The notes under the pieces were generated by a model that was given only the letters and a program-made list of their open reading frames with translations, searched no databases and was not told the DNA's origin. A DNA stretch of 12,527 nucleotides from Shewanellaceae bacterium UBA2521 (GTDB taxonomy: Bacteria > Pseudomonadota > Gammaproteobacteria > Enterobacterales > Shewanellaceae): contig DDNL01000060.1 in assembly GCA_002341165.1 (NCBI GenBank), positions 1-12,527 of the forward strand. Reading direction: 5' to 3'. Made by a program: the position numbers and the translations under genes. Positions 1 through 6,892 of the stretch are shown one piece after another. Each line of letters begins with the position of its first letter. Within the stretch, counting starts at the first letter, position 1.

Positions 1-69
1 GCGCTCCCCTGCTAAGGGAGTATAGGGTTTGTAGCCCTATCGAGGGTTCGAATCCCTCCCTCACCGCCA
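1..69 (+). tRNA. tRNA-Ser(GCU), 5' end cut off by the window edge
   Basis: This is the 3' three-quarters of a class II tRNA. The anticodon stem is CTCCC (4-8) paired with GGGAG (16-20), and the 7-base loop carries anticodon GCT at 11-13. The long variable arm pairs ATAGGG (22-27) with CCCTAT (35-40), which is diagnostic for tRNA-Ser among tRNAs with this anticodon. The T arm is GAGGG/CCCTC around TTCGAAT. The 3' acceptor strand CCTCACC (59-65) is followed by discriminator G66 and an encoded CCA at 67-69. The D arm and 5' acceptor strand lie outside the window. It reads AGC/AGU serine codons and is probably the first or middle gene of a tRNA operon with the two tRNA-Arg genes that follow. Confidence 0.95.
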
Positions 70-87
70 TTGATTTGTTTTGCATGT

Positions 88-164
88 GCGTCCGTAGCTC
101 AGCTGGATAGAGTACCTGGCTACGAACCAGGCGGTCGGAGGTTCGAATCCTCCCGGACGCGCCA
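88..164 (+). tRNA. tRNA-Arg(ACG), copy 1
   Basis: This is a complete 77-nt class I tRNA including the encoded CCA. The acceptor stem pairs GCGTCCG (88-94) with CGGACGC (154-160), followed by discriminator G161 and CCA 162-164. The anticodon stem CCTGG/CCAGG encloses loop CTACGAA, with anticodon ACG at 122-124. The T arm is GGAGG/CCTCC around TTCGAAT. In bacteria A34 of this tRNA is converted to inosine by TadA so that it reads CGU, CGC and CGA. It lies 18 bases after tRNA-Ser and is probably processed from the same transcript, whose promoter is outside the window. Confidence 0.98.
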
Positions 165-192
165 TACAAACAAAATCGTAAACTTTAGATGT

Positions 193-269
193 GCGTCCGT
201 AGCTCAGCTGGATAGAGTACCTGGCTACGAACCAGGCGGTCGGAGGTTCGAATCCTCCCGGACGCGCCA
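193..269 (+). tRNA. tRNA-Arg(ACG), copy 2, identical to copy 1
   Basis: This is a complete 77-nt tRNA, base for base identical to the copy at 88-164, with anticodon ACG at 227-229 and encoded CCA at 267-269. The 28-base spacer between the copies differs in sequence from the other flanks apart from a few edge bases. It is the last tRNA of the cluster. No convincing intrinsic terminator is visible immediately downstream. Confidence 0.98.
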
Positions 270-270
270 T

Positions 271-614
271 TTAAAGTTAAAAGACACATCATAGACGCTC
301 ACCACGGTAGCTCATCATAGTACAAGTCTAAAAAAACCATCTGTATTTCCCATACGCTATAGATAAAAGCCTTATATCTAAATCGGCTATTTTCATCCTC
401 CTTCTCGAACATTCGGTTACTTTATTCCTCTAGTGAGAATTGAATTTGTCTTTTATACTTTATTTCTTTCTTAGATCGGATCGCAAGCTGGCTCAGTCAC
501 ACATAAAAAGAGTTGATGTGCTCTGTCGCAATGGGTTGGATTGAAGTTCAGCTATCATGATGATGCTGTAATATATTTTGGTTGGTATAAGTATTGCACT
601 CTAAGGATCACTTA
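271..614. other. Intergenic region between the tRNA cluster and the M16 protease gene
   Basis: I see no gene here on either strand. The region is A+T-rich. It has an A+T hairpin pairing TAGATA (360-365) with TATCTA (375-380), and a weak AGCC (368-371)/GGCT (385-388) pairing followed by TTTT, which would be at most a poor terminator for the tRNA transcript. A 14-codon ORF starts at ATG 516 and ends at 560, with only a weak AAGAG upstream, so I do not call it. The promoter of the M16 gene should lie at the right end. Confidence 0.5.
583..607 (+). promoter_or_regulatory. Possible extended -10 promoter and Shine-Dalgarno for the M16 protease gene
   Basis: TGG followed by TATAAG (583-591) reads as an extended -10 element, with no good -35 hexamer at the usual distance. 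Transcription would then begin near 598. AAGGA at 603-607 lies 7 bases before TTG 615, which is ideal Shine-Dalgarno spacing. Together these favour TTG 615 over the in-frame TTG at 594, which would sit upstream of the predicted transcript start. The ribosome site is convincing; the promoter is tentative. Confidence 0.45.
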
Positions 615-3434
615 TTGATTAAGTATACTCTTTGGGCAGGTCTTATTTTAATGACTATCACATTACGCAGCCGTACGGACGAAGCATCACAAAATTATAA
701 GTTAATAGATGATCATCTCTCGGTAAGCGATGATGTGCTTATCCCTTATAGAAAGTATCAGCTGAATAATCAACTTACGGTTTTGTTGACGCCTGATCAT
801 TCTGACCCTCTAGTGCATGTTGAGATGACCTATCACGTGGGCTCAGCGCGAGAAGAGCTAGGTCGATCTGGTTTTGCACACTTGTTTGAGCACATGATGT
901 TTCAGGGATCGGCGCATGTAGGTGATAATGAGCACTTTAAAATGATCACTGAAGCAGGTGGCACCATGAATGGTGCAACCAATCGTGATATGACGTACTA
1001 CTATGAAACATTGCCTAAAAATCATCTAGAAATGGCTTTATGGCTTGAAGCTGATCGGATGGGGTTTTTACTTCCAGCATTGACGGAAAAGAAATTTGAA
1101 AACCAGCGTCTTGTTGTAAAAAATGAACGCGCTCAACGCGTGGATAACCGTCCCTATGGAAGAGTCAGCGAACTGATTTCACAAGCTTTATATCCTGAAA
1201 ATCATCCTTATTCGTGGCCTGTTATTGGTTGGTTGCAAGATTTAGATTCTGCTCAGCTTGAAGATGTTCGTCAATTCTTTGCTTATTGGTATGGTCCTCA
1301 TAATGCGACACTGACCATTGGTGGTGATTTTGATGAACAGCAAGTGATGGCGTGGGTGGAACAGTATTTTGGTCAGATCCCTAGAGGTCCGGCGCTACCT
1401 GAAATAAACAAAACTCCTATTACGCTGCCTCAAGATCGTTATTTAACCCTGGAAGATAAAGTACATGCACCTTCTTTGAATATACGTCTACCTACTGTGT
1501 ATGCTTACCATGAAGATGAAGCGGCTTTAGATATTTTAGCGAAAATCTTAGGTGACGGTAAAAACTCTTTGTTGTATCAAAACTTAGTGAAAACAGAAGA
1601 TGTCTTGCAGGTGGGGAGCAATCATATTTGTCATGAACAAGCCTGCGAATTTAGTTTTTTTATTTTAACTAATCCACAAAAAGAAACCGATCTTAAAAAA
1701 ACTGAACATAAAGTACGTCATGTCATCGATATGTTTGAGCAGCGCGGTGTAACGGATCATGATTTACAAAAAATTAAGTCTCAAATTGAAGTCAGTCGCG
1801 TCCATCAGCTCACCAGTGTAGCGAGTAAAGTATCAATTTTATCTAATTATGAAGTGTTACTGGGACAGCCTAATTTCATGAAGCAAGAGATGCTGCGTTA
1901 TAGTCAGGTAACCAAACAAGATGTGATGGATGTCTATCATCGCTATATCAAGAATCAACCTATGGTCGTGATGAGTGTTGTGCCTCATGGAGCCAAGCAT
2001 CTTGCCGCAGGACAGGATTTCCAAGCGCCTCAACCTCCTGTGCGTCAAAAGAGCGGACTTGAGTTTCAAGGAGCAGAAATGCCTCTAGACACTTTTGATC
2101 GTAGCATCACGCCTCGTGCAGGCTCTAAGCCTGTTGTACAAGAGCCTTCCTTTTGGCGTCATCAGATCAGCGAACATATAGACGTTATTGCCACCTTGTT
2201 TGATGCGCCTATGACGGAGATGACGATTAAAATTCCAGGTGGCGTGAACTTAGAATCGCCTGAGAAAGCTGGTGTTGCGAGATTAACTGCGCTGATGCTG
2301 CATGAGTCAACTCAAAAAAGAACTTCAGAGCAGGCCATTGAGGCGTTAGAAGTCATGGGAAGCACGGTGCGCTTTGGTGTGACGATGCATGATGCATATT
2401 TGCATATTTCAACTTTGACCAAACATTTTGATGCGACGCTTGAAATAGCCCGTGAAATGCTATTTCAGCCCGCTTTGCTAGAAGAAGATTTTGCCAGACT
2501 TAAAACGAAAACGATTGCAGCATTGCATCAAAGGCCTTTAAATATTCAAATGGTCACCAAAGATTATTTTAGTACTTTGCTTTTTGGCACGTCTCATCGT
2601 TATCAATATCCAATTATGGGTACTTTGGAAACAGTTGAGTCTTTGACTCTTGATGATGTGAAGGCATTTTATCAGCAACAATATCATTTTGAAAAAGCAA
2701 AGGTTGTTGCACTTTGTGATATACCTCAAGACATCTTATTATCTAAGCTGATGTGGTTGAAAGATCGAGCCGTGCAACAGGTTACACCACAGCAAAATCT
2801 TCATTTTCAAAGCCAGACACCAGGTGTGATCTATTTTGTCGATATGCCCCAAGCGCAGCAATCTGTCATTCGCATAGGACGCTTAGCCAAGCCTTTTGAT
2901 ATTGATGGCGATTACTTTAAAGCCAACTTAGCCAATTATCCTTTTGGTGGTTTTTTCAACAGTCGGATTAATCTTAATCTAAGAGAAGATAAAGGATATA
3001 CCTACGGTATCAACAGTGCTTTTACTGGAGATTTAGAATTTGGTGTATTTAATCTTATTACTGATGTACAAGTTGATGTCACGGCTCAAGCATTGGAGCA
3101 AATTATTGCGGAAATGCAGCGTTATCAGCAACAAGGTATGACCGAAGAAGAATTAACTTTTATGCGTACATCTTTACTGCAACAGCAAGCGCTCAGTTAC
3201 GAAACCCCGTCACAAAAAATGAATTTTCTGGCTGAAATTCAAAGATTTGGTTTAACAAGAGATTTTCCTAAACTTCAAGACGACTTGTTGTCTAAAATTG
3301 ATAGGAAAACTTTAAATCAGGTGATTTCAGCAGAATTTAATCTTGAACAGATGATCATTTTAGTTGTGGGCCCTAAAGAATATGTTCTGCCGCAATTAAT
3401 AAAGTTGAATTTACCTCTTGTTGAGCTCCCTTGA
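615..3434 (+). CDS. Secreted M16-family (pitrilysin/insulinase-like) zinc metalloprotease
   Basis: This 939-residue protein is a two-lobed M16 peptidase. The N-terminal half carries the inverted zinc motif HLFEH (His89, Glu92, His93, counted from TTG 615), and the third zinc ligand is Glu171 in VVKNERAQ, about 77 residues later as the family requires. The C-terminal half has no HxxEH; the equivalent position reads LMLHEST. It keeps the substrate-binding arginine/tyrosine region SRINLNLREDKGYTYG near residues 783-798. This active-plus-inactive pairing on one chain is usual for long M16 enzymes, which degrade peptides inside a closed chamber. The N-terminus (lysine at 3, then a hydrophobic run to about 18) looks like a signal peptide, so a periplasmic location is likely, though no clear AxA cleavage site is seen. 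I chose TTG 615 for its AAGGA ribosome site; TTG 594 would add 7 residues, and ATG 651 would remove the hydrophobic segment. gshA follows after 89 bases. The exact substrate is unknown. Confidence 0.9.
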   Translation: MIKYTLWAGLILMTITLRSRTDEASQNYKLIDDHLSVSDDVLIPYRKYQLNNQLTVLLTPDHSDPLVHVEMTYHVGSAREELGRSGFAHLFEHMMFQGSAHVGDNEHFKMITEAGGTMNGATNRDMTYYYETLPKNHLEMALWLEADRMGFLLPALTEKKFENQRLVVKNERAQRVDNRPYGRVSELISQALYPENHPYSWPVIGWLQDLDSAQLEDVRQFFAYWYGPHNATLTIGGDFDEQQVMAWVEQYFGQIPRGPALPEINKTPITLPQDRYLTLEDKVHAPSLNIRLPTVYAYHEDEAALDILAKILGDGKNSLLYQNLVKTEDVLQVGSNHICHEQACEFSFFILTNPQKETDLKKTEHKVRHVIDMFEQRGVTDHDLQKIKSQIEVSRVHQLTSVASKVSILSNYEVLLGQPNFMKQEMLRYSQVTKQDVMDVYHRYIKNQPMVVMSVVPHGAKHLAAGQDFQAPQPPVRQKSGLEFQGAEMPLDTFDRSITPRAGSKPVVQEPSFWRHQISEHIDVIATLFDAPMTEMTIKIPGGVNLESPEKAGVARLTALMLHESTQKRTSEQAIEALEVMGSTVRFGVTMHDAYLHISTLTKHFDATLEIAREMLFQPALLEEDFARLKTKTIAALHQRPLNIQMVTKDYFSTLLFGTSHRYQYPIMGTLETVESLTLDDVKAFYQQQYHFEKAKVVALCDIPQDILLSKLMWLKDRAVQQVTPQQNLHFQSQTPGVIYFVDMPQAQQSVIRIGRLAKPFDIDGDYFKANLANYPFGGFFNSRINLNLREDKGYTYGINSAFTGDLEFGVFNLITDVQVDVTAQALEQIIAEMQRYQQQGMTEEELTFMRTSLLQQQALSYETPSQKMNFLAEIQRFGLTRDFPKLQDDLLSKIDRKTLNQVISAEFNLEQMIILVVGPKEYVLPQLIKLNLPLVELP

Positions 3435-3523
3435 TTTTTTTAGACTATGTCACTATGAAAAAATAATGAACTAGAAGTGTACAGTAACACGTCTAACAAA
3501 AATGAATAAGTAGAGATAAAAAA

Positions 3524-5098
3524 TTGAGTATCCTGACTAAGAAATTAAACTTTCTCCAAGCAGAAGAAGGTTTACAAGCTCTTGCATCTATAGGGCGTGG
3601 TATTGAAAGAGAAGCTTTGCGTATAGATGAACAAGGTCATTTGTCCCTTGAGTTACATTCAGAGCATTTAGGAAGTGCTTTAACACATCCTTGGATTACA
3701 ACAGACTTCAGTGAAGCACTTTTAGAGTTTGTCACGCCTGTTGCCTCTTCAATTGATGATACAATCCATCAACTCACTGACTTACATGTTTTTACGATGA
3801 AGCAAGTGACGCAAGAATCATTGTGGCCTTCGAGTATGCCTTGTTTCATTGAAAACACCTTGCAAGTACCTATTGCTCAATACGGTACATCCTTTACAGG
3901 ACAACTTAAAACTCTGTATCGAGAAGGGCTTAAGCATCGTTATGGTTCGATGATGCAAATGATATCAGGTGTGCATTTTAACTTCTCTGTATCTTCCCAC
4001 CTTTGGAAACTTTTACATCAATATGATCAGAGCCAGCTATCTGTAGAAGAGTATCAGAATCAAGGTTATTTTGATTTGATGCGTAATTTCCAGCGTATTG
4101 CTTGGGTGTTACCTTATCTTTTTGGCGCATCGCCTGCTTTATGTCATAGCTTTTTAACTACGCAAAAGTCGGATTTGCCTTTTAAACTTTTAGGACAAGG
4201 GACATATTACTTGCCTTATGCAACTTCATTACGGATGAGTGATTTAGGTTATACGACTTCTGAGCAAGACGAGCTGGATGTGAGCTACAATTCATTAGAC
4301 GATTATTTAGTGACCTTCAAAAAAGCGATCCAAAAGAAATCAGCTCGGTTTAGTAAAATAGGATTGTTTGATGAGCAAGGTCATCGTAAGCAGCTCAATG
4401 ATCGTGTTTTGCAAATTGAAAATGAATATTATATGTCGATCCGTCCTAAGCGGGTAACGCATGCGCATGAAAAACCTTCTCATGCTTTAAAGCGTGGTGG
4501 AGTTGAATATGTAGAAGTGCGTTTGTTAGATGTGAATCCGTTTTCTATGATAGGTATTGAACCTTCTCAGCTTAGAATGATGGATTTACTGTTGTTGACT
4601 GCTTTGTTGAATCCTTCTGCTGAACTTTCGCCTGCACAGACGAAGCAATGCTTGGAAAATTTAAATCGAGTTGTGTTGCAAGGGCGAGATCCTCAGCTTA
4701 CTTTGTATAAAGATGGACAAGAGGTTACACTGAAGAGTTGGTTATCTGCTATTTTTGATCAATGTGGTGAAGTGGCACATTGTTTAGATAGTTTTCATGG
4801 TCATTCTGATTATACAGAAGCACTTGCGATATGGCGTGATGCGGTAGACGATCCATCTTTGACGCTGTCAGGACAAATTATGGATCAGCTACAGGCCTCA
4901 CAAGTGGACCACGTACATTGGGCAAAAGCCCTAGCTATACAGCATAAAACCATGTTACTTGATTCAAAATATGAATATTGGACAGAAGAGCAATTGGTTG
5001 CAACAGCACAGCAATCGATTACAGCACAGATACAAAAAGAAATGATTGAACAAGGTGACTTTGAAAAATTTCTTCAAGACTACTTTGCTCATATATAA
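3524..5098 (+). CDS. gshA: Glutamate-cysteine ligase (gamma-glutamylcysteine synthetase), E. coli GshA type
   Basis: The enzyme joins L-glutamate and L-cysteine using ATP, the first and committed step of glutathione synthesis, in the cytoplasm. At 524 residues it is close to the usual GshA length of about 520. Recognisable blocks in order are GIEREALRI (26-34), the SALTHPWITTDFSEALLEF block (51-69), SGVHFNFS (148-155), ENEYYMSIRPKR (299-310) and GGVEYVEVRLLDVNPF (325-340). These correspond to the N-terminal ATP-grasp-like fold and metal/substrate-binding strands of the proteobacterial family. The start is TTG, preceded by a modest TAGAGA (3511-3516) at 7-base spacing; no in-frame ATG gives a better N-terminus. 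The partner gshB is not in this window. The gene may be read from the upstream M16 transcript or its own promoter; neither is obvious in the 89-base gap. Confidence 0.96.
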   Translation: MSILTKKLNFLQAEEGLQALASIGRGIEREALRIDEQGHLSLELHSEHLGSALTHPWITTDFSEALLEFVTPVASSIDDTIHQLTDLHVFTMKQVTQESLWPSSMPCFIENTLQVPIAQYGTSFTGQLKTLYREGLKHRYGSMMQMISGVHFNFSVSSHLWKLLHQYDQSQLSVEEYQNQGYFDLMRNFQRIAWVLPYLFGASPALCHSFLTTQKSDLPFKLLGQGTYYLPYATSLRMSDLGYTTSEQDELDVSYNSLDDYLVTFKKAIQKKSARFSKIGLFDEQGHRKQLNDRVLQIENEYYMSIRPKRVTHAHEKPSHALKRGGVEYVEVRLLDVNPFSMIGIEPSQLRMMDLLLLTALLNPSAELSPAQTKQCLENLNRVVLQGRDPQLTLYKDGQEVTLKSWLSAIFDQCGEVAHCLDSFHGHSDYTEALAIWRDAVDDPSLTLSGQIMDQLQASQVDHVHWAKALAIQHKTMLLDSKYEYWTEEQLVATAQQSITAQIQKEMIEQGDFEKFLQDYFAHI

Positions 5099-5138
5099 AC
5101 CAATCATGATTTTGCTTATTGGATAATGGAGAATAACC

Positions 5139-6272
5139 ATGCGACCACAAGTCAACGGCTTCACACTGAGTTGTTTAAGTTTTACACTTTTAGCAACGTT
5201 GTCGGGCTGTACTGCGACAAGTAAAAAAGTGACTGAGTACTGTGCTCATGTCGTGGCCTCACCTGTTTCGGACGATGTGGAAAACTATTACACTGCTATG
5301 GTTGTTCGCGTTGACGATGAAGCAGTTATCATGCAACCACAATACGAACTCAAAGCGGGGAAGCATCAGCTTAGAATTGTAGAGCTTATTGACACAGACA
5401 AGTTAAGTTTGCCTGCAAGTGAACGTTACTATCGTGATTGGAAGCTTGAGCTGGAACCGCAAATGCGTTATTACATCGCAGCACGTTTCTTATCGAGTGA
5501 AGCCGGCGATTACTGGCAACCTGTGGTATGGAAAAAAGAACCTATTCAGTGTATTGTAGGACTAGACAACACACAGAGTTTAACGGTTGATGAGCTGACC
5601 ACGTCTGTATCTGATGCCTTAAAGATATACAATGCATCTTCCACGGTGAAGGAACCAGCACTTTCTTTAGAAACAGAGCCGAAATCGAAATTGAAATCGC
5701 AAATGGATATATCAGCAAACTCTCTTGAAGCCACTGTAGATAAGCCTGAACAAAAAAGCGTAAATCCTACAACCCATAACGCGGAGCAAGCAGGCTTAGA
5801 TACTGTCGCCGATGCAACCTCGCTTGAGGTACAAGATGCGCAATCTAAGAGCACTATACAGAATCAAGTCACACATCATGCCAAGGATAAGCAAGATGCT
5901 TCTTCTTTGAAGATAGAAGTCATGGATGCGACAACAGCGGATAAAATACCAAGTACTAAGGCATTATCTACGCCTTCAGCTGAGAAGGTGCAATCGAAAG
6001 TTGCAACTTTGTCTGTAGCAGAGGCGATTGCGCCCGAAGCTTCGGCAGCAAAGCCAAAAGATAATCCAAAAACCGATACGTTAGATAAGCTGGTACAACC
6101 TGCCGCGGCTGATTCCAGTCAGATAGAATTAAAGCCAGCTATCAAGACGGATACATCGCCCTCTAATAAAGAGCTTCTTATTGAAGTAACGGATACACAG
6201 ACTCAAGATAAAAATATAAAAAATGAACAAGAACTTTCGAAAGAACGCTCGGCATTATCTTCGCAGAAATAA
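5139..6272 (+). CDS. Unknown lipoprotein with a small folded domain and a long disordered tail
   Basis: I do not recognise this family. The 377-residue product begins with a lipoprotein signal: a hydrophobic stretch to residue 21 and lipobox LSGC with the lipidated Cys24, so it should be anchored to a membrane. Residues about 30-145 look like one compact beta-rich domain (for example YELKAGKHQLRIVEL at 69-83, and a YYIAARF strand followed by WQPVVWKKE). It has two further cysteines, Cys35 and Cys138, at its two ends that could form a disulfide. From about residue 150 to the end the protein is low in complexity, rich in Ser, Thr, Lys, Ala, Asp and Glu, and probably unfolded. The alternation of Lys and acidic residues suggests a flexible spacer. 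TGGAG (5127-5131) sits 7 bases before the ATG. It follows gshA by 40 bases, and its last 50 bases overlap the next lipoprotein gene, which suggests joint expression. Confidence 0.85.
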   Translation: MRPQVNGFTLSCLSFTLLATLSGCTATSKKVTEYCAHVVASPVSDDVENYYTAMVVRVDDEAVIMQPQYELKAGKHQLRIVELIDTDKLSLPASERYYRDWKLELEPQMRYYIAARFLSSEAGDYWQPVVWKKEPIQCIVGLDNTQSLTVDELTTSVSDALKIYNASSTVKEPALSLETEPKSKLKSQMDISANSLEATVDKPEQKSVNPTTHNAEQAGLDTVADATSLEVQDAQSKSTIQNQVTHHAKDKQDASSLKIEVMDATTADKIPSTKALSTPSAEKVQSKVATLSVAEAIAPEASAAKPKDNPKTDTLDKLVQPAAADSSQIELKPAIKTDTSPSNKELLIEVTDTQTQDKNIKNEQELSKERSALSSQK

Positions 6273-6882
6273 TCAGGTTAAGGTGCTACTTGGCGCAGTG
6301 TTGATGATAGGATTAACAGCTTGTAGCACCACGCCTCCCCGAAAGCCAGATAACCTATGCTCTATTTTTAGAGAAAAAAACCATTGGTATGACGCTGCTG
6401 TGGCATCGAATGAAAAGTGGGGTGCTCCGATTCATGTCATGATGGCTATGATGTATCAAGAAAGTAGCTTTCGCCATGATGCAGAGCCTCCGATGCAATA
6501 TTTCTTTGGCTTTATTCCTATTGGACGCGCTAGTTCCGCTTATGGTTACGCGCAAGCCAAAACCCTCACTTGGAAGGATTACATCAAAGAAACAGGTCAT
6601 AGTGGTGCGGATAGAGACGATTTTGATGATGCGATTGATTTTATGGGCTGGTTTATTTATAAAACTCAAAGACTGAACCATGTTTCCAAGTGGAATGCAT
6701 ATGATCAATATCTAAGTTATCATGAAGGCTGGGGAGGATATAGACGTGGTCATTATCGCTCCAAAAAGTGGTTAATTCGCGTTGCAAATAAGGTCAAAGA
6801 TCGGTCGTTGCGCTATGCGTCTCAGTATAAAAGCTGCAAAAAAGAGCTAGAATCTTCTGGGTTTTGGAGTGGGTTATTTTAA
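6223..6882 (+). CDS. Lytic-transglycosylase-like (SLT fold) lipoprotein
   Basis: The 219-residue protein has a basic N-terminus, a hydrophobic segment (21-30) and lipobox LTAC with Cys34, so it is a predicted membrane-anchored lipoprotein. The SLT-type lysozyme fold is suggested by MYQESSF, with Glu80 as the likely catalytic acid. AYGYAQ (106-111) stands where the family has its G-L-M-Q motif, and YHEGWGGY (166-173) near the C-terminal end holds the closing aromatic/glycine motif. Such enzymes cut the glycan strands of peptidoglycan to 1,6-anhydro products. The variant resembles the short SLT lipoproteins usually annotated only as transglycosylase SLT domain proteins. Cys46 and Cys205 could form a disulfide. 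ATG 6223 is used because later in-frame candidates (GTG 6283, ATG 6304) lose the basic n-region of the signal. It has no clear Shine-Dalgarno and lies inside the upstream lipoprotein gene, so coupling is likely. Activity on cell wall is inferred. Confidence 0.85.
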   Translation: MNKNFRKNARHYLRRNNQVKVLLGAVLMIGLTACSTTPPRKPDNLCSIFREKNHWYDAAVASNEKWGAPIHVMMAMMYQESSFRHDAEPPMQYFFGFIPIGRASSAYGYAQAKTLTWKDYIKETGHSGADRDDFDDAIDFMGWFIYKTQRLNHVSKWNAYDQYLSYHEGWGGYRRGHYRSKKWLIRVANKVKDRSLRYASQYKSCKKELESSGFWSGLF

Positions 6883-6892
6883 TGACCCTTGC
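6883..6892. other. Ten-base gap between convergent genes
   Basis: The forward SLT lipoprotein gene and the reverse ftsN gene stop only 10 bases apart. There is no hairpin with a T run in the gap, so each transcript probably runs into the other gene's 3' end before stopping. Confidence 0.7.

Larger units (their letters stand above)
84..270 (+). repeat. Tandem duplication of the tRNA-Arg unit (82-nt identical copies, 105-nt period)
   Basis: Bases 84-165 and 189-270 are identical. Each copy is the whole tRNA-Arg gene plus four 5' bases (ATGT) and one 3' base (T). The sequence between the copies is unrelated, so the repeat is a duplicated tRNA gene and not a longer repeat array. Such duplications raise tRNA dosage and are typical of tRNA clusters. 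Confidence 0.9.

Noticed and set aside
1..269. tRNA cluster as an integration site for a mobile element
   Set aside because: No integrase, no direct repeat of a tRNA 3' end further along the window and no phage-like gene; the identical tRNA-Arg copies are whole genes, not attachment-site fragments.
61..294. Overlapping open frames on both strands across the tRNA-Arg pair, with an internally repeated protein sequence
   Set aside because: They are translations of the two identical tRNA genes; the peptide repeat only mirrors the tRNA duplication.
306..323. GGTAGCTCATC...TAGTAC resembles the D-arm part of the neighbouring tRNA-Arg, as if a tRNA remnant
   Set aside because: The match is short and gapped, and no anticodon arm or T arm follows. 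Chance similarity is as likely.
516..560. 14-codon ORF upstream of the M16 gene as a possible leader peptide
   Set aside because: It has only a weak ribosome site, ends before the predicted promoter and has no composition or attenuator hairpin that would suggest a regulatory leader.
2235..2310. Missing HxxEH in the second half of the M16 protein, as if inactivated
   Set aside because: Single-chain two-lobed M16 enzymes normally have one active and one inactive half, and the active half is intact.
5546..5854. 102-codon open frame on the reverse strand inside the lipoprotein gene
   Set aside because: It lies opposite the low-complexity coding region, has no ribosome site or recognisable protein, and is explained by skewed codon use.
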